A stretch of DNA of 64,000 nt from Podocnemis expansa. Its lineage: Eukaryota > Chordata > Testudines > Podocnemididae. The position numbers were made by a program, and so were the translations under genes. Positions 58,573 through 64,000 of the stretch are shown here, in pieces. The notes beneath the pieces were generated by a model. It did no database searches. It was not told where the DNA came from and saw nothing but the letters and a program-made list of their open reading frames with translations. Each line of letters opens with the position of its first letter. Position 1 is the stretch's first letter. The stretch is from assembly GCA_007922195.1 (NCBI GenBank), contig ML682038.1, positions 3,542,772-3,606,771 on the forward strand. Reading direction: 5' to 3'.

Positions 58573-58614
58573 CTGGTGGCTTTTTATTAATTTCCATATC
58601 CTCAGGAATTTCAT
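58573..58614 (-). CDS. micro-exon 5 of the host gene (42 nt)
   Basis: The minus strand reads acceptor AACTCTAG, then 42 nt, then donor GTATAAA. In phase 1 it gives (D)EIPEDMEINKKPP plus the first base of the next codon. It lies only 105 bp from exon 4, a very short intron. Confidence 0.7.
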
Positions 58615-58719
58615 CTAGAGTTCAAGATTGGAAAAATAAAAGTTAGCCGTTTTAAGCTCAAATACATAAAAAAAATCATACATCTAGAATATTTAAGGCT
58701 ACTATTGTAAAATACATAC

Positions 58720-58764
58720 CTGTCTCCATATCATCTTTTACTGATTCTGAAGGCACCTCTGTAG
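58720..58764 (-). CDS. micro-exon 4 of the host gene (45 nt)
   Basis: The minus strand reads acceptor AAATTTTGTGTCTTTTTAG, then 45 nt, then donor GTATGTA. In phase 1 it gives TEVPSESVKDDMET plus the first base of the next codon; the first residue is completed by A from exon 3, giving Thr. Confidence 0.72.
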
Positions 58765-59679
58765 CTAAAAAGACACAAAATTTTTAGCAATACCTAAAGT
58801 AAGTTCTATATTTGTTAAAGCTGCAACAAGCCAAAGCTAAGGCTAACGTCTAAAACTCAGTTAACACCACTGTAGGAGCAAACACTTTGATTTGCTGACT
58901 TATCTGTGGTTGATTTTTTACCTTAAGCTGAACTACATTTAGTGGACATGTTTCGTAAGACAAATTTGGGCTCAATTTGTTCTTTGCCAGTCTGAACCAG
59001 AGTCTAGAGCATGCTGAAAGATGCAGGTCTGTACCTGGTGGTTTCGTGGACTAGTGGGACTCAAAAGATTGAAGTTACTGGTTAGATTGTGTCAGGAAAT
59101 ACAGGAGTACTTGTGTGGGACTTTTGTAAATTAACCCTGCAATGAGCTTTTTTTGTGTGGAGAACTTGCATGGAGTTATTGGGCATTCTGGGAAAAAGAG
59201 GAAATCGAGACATGTAGGTTTGTCATGCCGTGATTTGCAACTGGAGGAAATCACAGGCAGGGCCATCATATCAATTGTAAGGTGTAGAATGTGGGAGGGC
59301 GATGGGCCTATGGGAAGAAGGAAACTGCAACTGCATGGAAGAGGGAAACAGAAGCAGGGGGATGCTTGGTAGGCCACCCTAATGGCAGGAGACACAGACT
59401 ACTTGCATCAGCAGAGCTTTCTCTTACATGAAATGGGTAGGCAAGACACATTATTTTATCCTGTTTACCCCTGAAGGTCTGACTGCTTCAGCTACTCTAC
59501 TCGTTGCACACCAATAGCTGAATTCAGGGAAACCCTCAGTACAGACAAAGCCTTAGGCACACAAGAACAACTTTAAGCATGCAAATAGTCCCCCTTTAAT
59601 GAATGGTCTGTTCTTGCAAGCTTCTACACACTTTCAGTTCCCACTGGACTTACACAAGAGTTAAGCACTCAAAATGCAG
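58765..59679. other. intron, no recognised element
   Basis: A pair of overlapping open frames near 59075-59395 on both strands has no domain. Confidence 0.4.
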
Positions 59680-59930
59680 GAGCAGAACCTATGTCAACAC
59701 TTCAGCCTCTATTGGCAAAACTTGCTTCACCTAGCGGAGTGAATATTCCACCTCTTAAGTGATGCAAGTTACACTGACATAACTGCTCATATGAATGGCG
59801 CTGTATCAACAGGAGAGCTTCTCTTGCTGACAGAGCTGCCATTAGCATAGACTGTCTTTGCCAGATGCACAGCAATGCTGCAGCAATATTGGTACAGCTG
59901 CACCACTGCAGCACTGTATATGAACACACA
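59680..59930. mobile_element. Harbinger-like MITE fragment
   Basis: The order TATTGGCAAAACTTGCTTCAC, GTGAATATTCCACCTCTTAAG, GCAAGTTACACTGACATAAC and GGAGAGCTTCTCTTGCTGACA follows a non-coding Harbinger-type repeat common in reptiles. The assignment rests on memory of that family; the ends were not located. Confidence 0.4.
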
Positions 59931-60312
59931 AAGTTCAAAGACATCAAAGAAAATGAAATATAAAATGGTGACAGCACACTGAGAACACAAATGCATTTGG
60001 ACGGCCATGAAGTTCAGATACAACATCCAGCATCTGAGATCCACAGATGGCAATAAACAGTAAAATTGTTAAACATCCACCATTTTGTTATAAATGGGGA
60101 GGGGGGGGGTGCTGCTTTTATATTTTTTAAGTTTTTCTCTCCAAAGGTACTTTGGTATTTAAAACTACTGTGTGTAACATGGAAGATCTCAAGTCAGTTT
60201 TGTTTTTGTTTTTTTTTAAAGTGTTTTCAATTTGTACTAAAACCAAGATTATTTTTCTAAAGTTATGCTAAGCCCTCCTTTCAGAGAGTTCAGAACAGCT
60301 ACTTCTACTCAC

Positions 60313-60345
60313 TTTCATCTTCCTTTTCAGCATCATCAGCTGGCT
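60313..60345 (-). CDS. micro-exon 3 of the host gene (33 nt)
   Basis: The minus strand reads acceptor TTCCCAACAG, then 33 nt, then donor GTGAGTA. In phase 1 it gives (E)PADDAEKEDE plus one base. At 33 nt it is the smallest exon of the set and is entirely acidic. Confidence 0.68.
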
Positions 60346-60808
60346 CTGTTGGGAACAATATTTCATAGCTTCAAATATATTGTTTTTGGCCCATATTGTA
60401 GCTAAGCGTCAAGAGAACATTTATAAAACATAGAACACCTAAAAAAATGCTCTTTTAAGGAAGTAGTAATGTTCTCCAATATTAAGAAACTTTTAACTAC
60501 TTTATACAAATGGAAGTGAGTCCATGGTTTTGTTAAACTCAAGACAAACACATCATCTAGAATAGACTTGCATTACTCAGAACAGAAGACTGAGTTTACA
60601 AAGCCTACCACTGTGAGCCTTAACTTAAATTATGCTTGGTTCTAGAGGTTCAAATTCCACATAAAGGCAGAGAAAGCAACTCTGCCAACATAAGGGACCC
60701 AATTTTCATAACATTTAAGAATCTTCTTTGTATAAAACACTACAAACAACATGCAAAACATTGTCATGTAGTTAATATGAGGTAAACAATAAATATATTT
60801 ATTTTTAC

Positions 60809-60853
60809 CTTGTATGCTTTCCTCATAGTAGTGTTCATTTACAGGTTCTCTAC
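60809..60853 (-). CDS. micro-exon 2 of the host gene (45 nt)
   Basis: The minus strand reads acceptor CCATTTCAG, then 45 nt, then donor GTAAAAA. In phase 1 it gives (G)REPVNEHYYEESIQ plus one base. It joins exon 3 to form a Glu codon at the boundary. Confidence 0.72.
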
Positions 60854-61004
60854 CTGAAATGGGAATAGAGTCAAATGATACATGAGAACAACATTCTTTA
60901 AAATTACCTCTATTAAATGGATGCAGAGTTCATAAGCAAGGTGTTATTTACAAGGGATGCTAGCTGAAATCTTTGTCAAGTCACTGAATTAAAGATTTCA
61001 TATA

Positions 61005-61595
61005 CAGTCCATCCTTGATTTCCTGGACTATATGGGGGGAGGAAGCGTCCAAACTTCCAGAAGTCCAGAAAATTGAAAGCTGGGGGGGGGCAGGTAGCCT
61101 AGGGGAGCACAGGGAGCTGGTGGCACAGTGGAGGGGCGCTTCCCCTGCCCCTGGTCACAACGCAGCAAAGGCCAGGCGGGGGCCTGCTTCTGCTGCCATC
61201 GCCACAGCCTGGCTCACCAGGGTCGGGCGGGAGGGGTGCTTTCCCCCACCGTGGCCACAACATGGCAAAGGGCAGGCGGGGGAAAGCACACCTCCCACCC
61301 AGGCTCTGACCACAGCAGCCGAAGCGGCCCCCCACCTGGCCTTTGCCACATTGTGGTCGTGGCGGGGGAAAGAACCCCTCCCACCCGGTCCTGGTGAGTC
61401 ACGGCCACAGCGTGGTCCACCAGGGCTGGGGGAGGAGGTGCCTTCCCCACCAGGCTTGGTGGAGCACAGGCACTGGCAGCAAGGTGTAGGGGGGGTCATG
61501 GAAGGGTTCAGGGAAGCTGGTAGCACGGCAGGGGGGACTGTCTGAAACTTCCGAAGTTCTGAAAAATCGGGGACTGGAAAATCAAGGATGGACTG
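61005..61595. mobile_element. pogo/Tigger-like MITE with GC-rich core
   Basis: Inverted ends CAGTCCATCCTTGATTTCC and AAAATCAAGGATGGACTG are flanked by TA on both sides (61003-61004 and 61596-61597), as expected of Tc1/mariner-pogo insertion. The core is GC-rich and built from imperfect repeats around GGCAAAGGGCAGGCGGGGGAA and its complement. Long open frames on both strands (to 176 codons) come from this composition and have no domain. Confidence 0.75.
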
Positions 61596-61652
61596 TATTA
61601 CATGCGTCCCATCTATGAATTTCCTTGCCAAACTTCAAATTTAAAAATACAT

Positions 61653-61676
61653 ATACATACATACATACATACATAC
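61653..61676. repeat. (TACA)n microsatellite
   Basis: About six tandem TACA units. Confidence 0.9.
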
Positions 61677-61858
61677 AGGAAAATGTGATTTACTTTTTTT
61701 TCCAAACACAGTTCTCTCTCCCTCACTCTACACAAACATGACAGAATAACTAAGCAGATAGAACAATTTAACTATATACAAGTATTTAAATGCACCAGGT
61801 TTTGGGGGTTTTTTTGGTTTTGTTTTGTTACAAGAAAAAGAATAACTTCCCTCTATAA

Positions 61859-62045
61859 CAGGCGTGGCCAAACAGTGGCTCAGGAGCCACACGTGGCTCT
61901 TCAGTGAAAAAGTGTGGCTTGTGGAAGAATGTCAGCAAATAAATTTAGTAGGTAAAAGTATATGGCTACATGCCTCAGTGTGGCTCTTGAAAGTTTAATA
62001 ATCAACTTGTGTGGCTCTTAAGTTCCATAAGTTTGGCCACCCCTG
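61859..62045 (+). mobile_element. short non-autonomous hAT, complete
   Basis: 187 bp. Left end CAGGCGTGGCCAAAC, right end GTTTGGCCACCCCTG, inverted. The flanks CTCTATAA and CTCCATAA are an 8-bp target duplication with one mismatch. It is the complete relative of the copy at 635-740 and lies in the intron between exons 1 and 2. Confidence 0.85.
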
Positions 62046-62243
62046 CTCCATAATCTTTCAGTTATTGTAATCTTAGGTGTTCCTTGAAAAATAAGTGTCT
62101 CAAACAGTGAATTATAAGTCTATTGAACCCCAGCAATAAAATCTCCTTTTGGCTTTAGCAGAAGTAATTAGGATTGTTCTCTCTTTATTTTGGCATCAGA
62201 GACTTTAAAATTTATATCTAAATATTATCCTAAAGTAATTTAC

Positions 62244-62285
62244 CTGCAGTTTCTTCTGTTTCTCCAGTCTCCAATTCTGCATACA
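62244..62285 (-). CDS. micro-exon 1 (first seen) of the host gene (42 nt)
   Basis: The minus strand reads acceptor TGTTTTAG, then 42 nt, then donor GTAAATT. In phase 1 it gives (V/L/M)YAELETGETEETA plus one base. If the first base is G the start is VYAELE, similar to a VYEPLE phrase I associate with ASPH. Upstream exons must lie beyond the right edge of the window or within the region covered by Harbinger sequence. Confidence 0.7.
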
Positions 62286-62559
62286 CTAAAACAACAAAAT
62301 TTTATCTCACAGTTATTTACCTAAGTGCAACCATACAAAAAACCCTGACCGATACATTTTTCTCAATCTTTGTCAGTAACATAAAATTTAGCACAAGTGT
62401 AATACGTTTATCAGCCTAAATAATATATTAAGCTCTGCTCTTTACATTCTTTTACCACTTCCTCTTTTTGTCTTCTCTGCAGCTGACTTGCTCTATCGGT
62501 GAATCAATTTATTACTCCCTTCCGCCTGTTGTTACTTTCCCATTACTTTTATAGGAAGT

Positions 62560-62690
62560 TAAGAATTTCCACACTATCAGATCAATGGTGCATCTAGTCC
62601 TGTATCTTGTCTCCTGTAGCTAGCATCAGAGGCTTCAGAAGGTGCAAGAAATCTTGCATGAGACAACTGAAGGATCATCAGTGTTTTAGG
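62560..62690 (-). mobile_element. old CR1-type 3' fragment
   Basis: GGTGCATCTAGTCCTGTATC, CTAGCATCAGAGGCTTCAGA and AGGTGCAAGAAATCTTGCA are complement landmarks of an old CR1-type 3' region. Confidence 0.5.
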
Positions 62691-62754
62691 ATTAGGCTGC
62701 CTCTGAATCTCTTTACAATTAGATATTGGCTTCAACCTTGACGAAAGAGGCTAA

Positions 62755-64000
62755 GGCCCTGTCTACAATAGAATGTTGTGTTGACACAAGTTACAGCAAC
62801 GATCAAAAAGCACTGTAATTACAATGCTTTTGCCTGTGCATCCACAGTTAGTGCTTGAGCACTGACAGTGAGAGGAGTGCACTGAGGGCTATCCCAGTTT
62901 GATTCATCAACTTGTGCCACAAGGAGATGTAGGAAGGTGGAGAGGATCACAGAGCACCCTGATGTGGAGCTCAACATCCCATAATGCAGTGATTCACAGC
63001 ACGTCACTCAATGCATTTCTGACTGCATTTCAAGGCATTCTTCAAAAGCCCTTGTTGCCTGAGCTCCCACCACCTCTATCTGAAAGGATGGATTCTGCAC
63101 TGGTCTCTACCGTTGTGGTCAGTGTTCTGAAAACATTGTGGCTGACATTTTGAGCTCCCAAAGAGAACTGACCCAGCATCTGACCTGCTGTGTGCCACAC
63201 AAACAAACAATGCTGGATCACTGTTTGCACTCAGAGAACCTGCACACAGGGCACCCACCACTGCTTTTGGTCATGTGGAACAAGCACTCGTGGTTGCATC
63301 ATTATGCATGTCTGGGATGACAAGCAGTGGCTGCAGAACTCTTGAAGGTCAAAGCCACCATCACAGAACTCTGTGCAGAGCTCACCCCTGCCCTGACATG
63401 TAAGGGCACCTGAATGAGAGCTGACTACTTGGTGCAGAAGCATGTGGTGATTGCTGTATGGAAGCTGGCAACTCCAGACTACAACCAGTCAGTCAGTAGT
63501 GAGGTTGGAGTCAGGAAGTCCACCACTGGAGCTGTGTTACTATGATCACGCAGGTTCATTAATGGCATTCTGCAATAAAGGAAGCCTTGGAAACTGCTTG
63601 AAGTAGTGGATGGCTTTGCAGTGACGGGTTTCCCTAACTATGCTAGTGCAATAAATGGCACATATATCCCAGTTCTGGTCCTGGACCATCATGCAACAGC
63701 GTATATCAAAATAGAAAGGGATACTCCTCTACGGTAGTGCAAGCACTTGTAGATCACCTTGGGTGTTCCACCATAGCATGAACTTATGAGGGAAGGTGCA
63801 CAACTCACACATCTTCAGGGATACTGAGCTGTACAGAATGCTGCAGGCAGGAGCTTTCTTTCAAGACTGAAAAAATCCAATGGGGGATGTTGAAATGCCC
63901 TTACTGCCATGACTTATGAAACCCTTATACAGATAACCTCAAGAGCAGCAAAGGGAGCTTCAATAACAGGCTGAGTGGGTGCTGAATGTGTTTTTGGCAG
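62755..64000 (+). mobile_element. Harbinger DNA transposon, runs past the window end
   Basis: The left terminus GGCCCTGTCTACAATAG is preceded by TAA (62752-62754), the 3-bp target size of PIF/Harbinger elements. A non-coding leader is followed by a decayed coding region that ends in transposase sequence. The right terminus lies outside the window. Confidence 0.8.
63050..64000 (+). pseudogene. Harbinger transposase fossil
   Basis: Codons from about 63415 give ADYLVQKHVVIAVWKLATPD, SEVGVRKSTTGAVLL, and FAVTGFPNYASAINGTYIPV, then VLDHHATAYI. These match the helix-turn-helix and first catalytic strand of HARBI1-type transposases, where the usual phrase is AIDGTHIP. Here the catalytic Asp reads as Asn (AINGT). 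Several stops and frame changes (for example the TGA at 63543-63545, after GAVLL) make it non-functional. The part before, 63050-63410, is the Ser/His-rich N-terminal half in decayed form. Confidence 0.75.

Noticed and set aside
61015..61631. Long overlapping open frames on both strands (176 and 158 codons)
   Set aside because: They lie within the GC-rich core of a MITE, have Pro/Gly/Ala-rich sequence without domains, and are explained by composition.
1..64000. tRNA, rRNA or snRNA genes
   Set aside because: I looked for the conserved A/B-box phrases and known snRNA starts and saw none I could support by eye. A covariance-model scan would be needed to exclude small RNA genes.

Overview
The window is AT-rich, non-bacterial DNA with no compact genes. 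It carries spliced micro-exons and a dense load of transposable elements of a kind typical of sauropsids: CR1 LINEs, a Penelope-like element (PLE) with many copies of its tail, DIRS-type tyrosine-recombinase retrotransposons, a SCAN/Gmr1-like Ty3/Gypsy element, Harbinger and hAT elements. A turtle is my best guess and a crocodilian is possible. The species cannot be fixed from the sequence alone.

Host gene: eight short exons on the minus strand (62285, 60853, 60345, 58764, 58614, 57661, 54238 and 36394, read downwards) have consensus splice sites. All are multiples of three, all are bounded by phase-1 introns, and all encode Glu/Asp-rich peptides. They form a run of interchangeable cassette exons of one gene. 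The composition, the phase and two short resemblances (VYAELE near the start, VPVQAE later) make the acidic luminal region of ASPH (aspartate beta-hydroxylase/junctate family) the leading but unproven candidate. Nearly everything else is intron, or sequence downstream of the last exon I can see.

Region by region: 0-14 kb holds scattered repeats (a hAT with a perfect 8-bp target duplication, PLE tails, a CR1 with an internal deletion) in otherwise unassigned DNA. 14.07-21.48 kb is a decayed DIRS element on the minus strand, split by a 2-kb hAT element. 21.7-33.5 kb is a nested stack: a 5'-truncated PLE (minus) interrupted by a complete-ended Gmr1-like LTR element (22076-26698, GCTCA duplication, two ~790-bp LTRs), a structurally complete DIRS element (27347-33131) and a CR1 scrap. 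34-54 kb is intron with CR1, hAT, PLE palindromes and homopolymers. 54-62.3 kb is the exon cluster with CR1, PLE, Harbinger-like and Tigger/pogo-like pieces. 62.755 kb to the window end is a Harbinger transposon whose transposase is a fossil.

The most notable items are the DIRS element with its inverted terminal repeats and internal complementary region still legible and a second 869-codon frame open across the RT; the Gmr1-like element with a SCAN-like capsid, protease directly followed by an integrase zinc-binding motif, and extra zinc knuckles in its tail; three PLE-tail palindromes; and the micro-exon run. I did not find evidence for a wholly unknown system.
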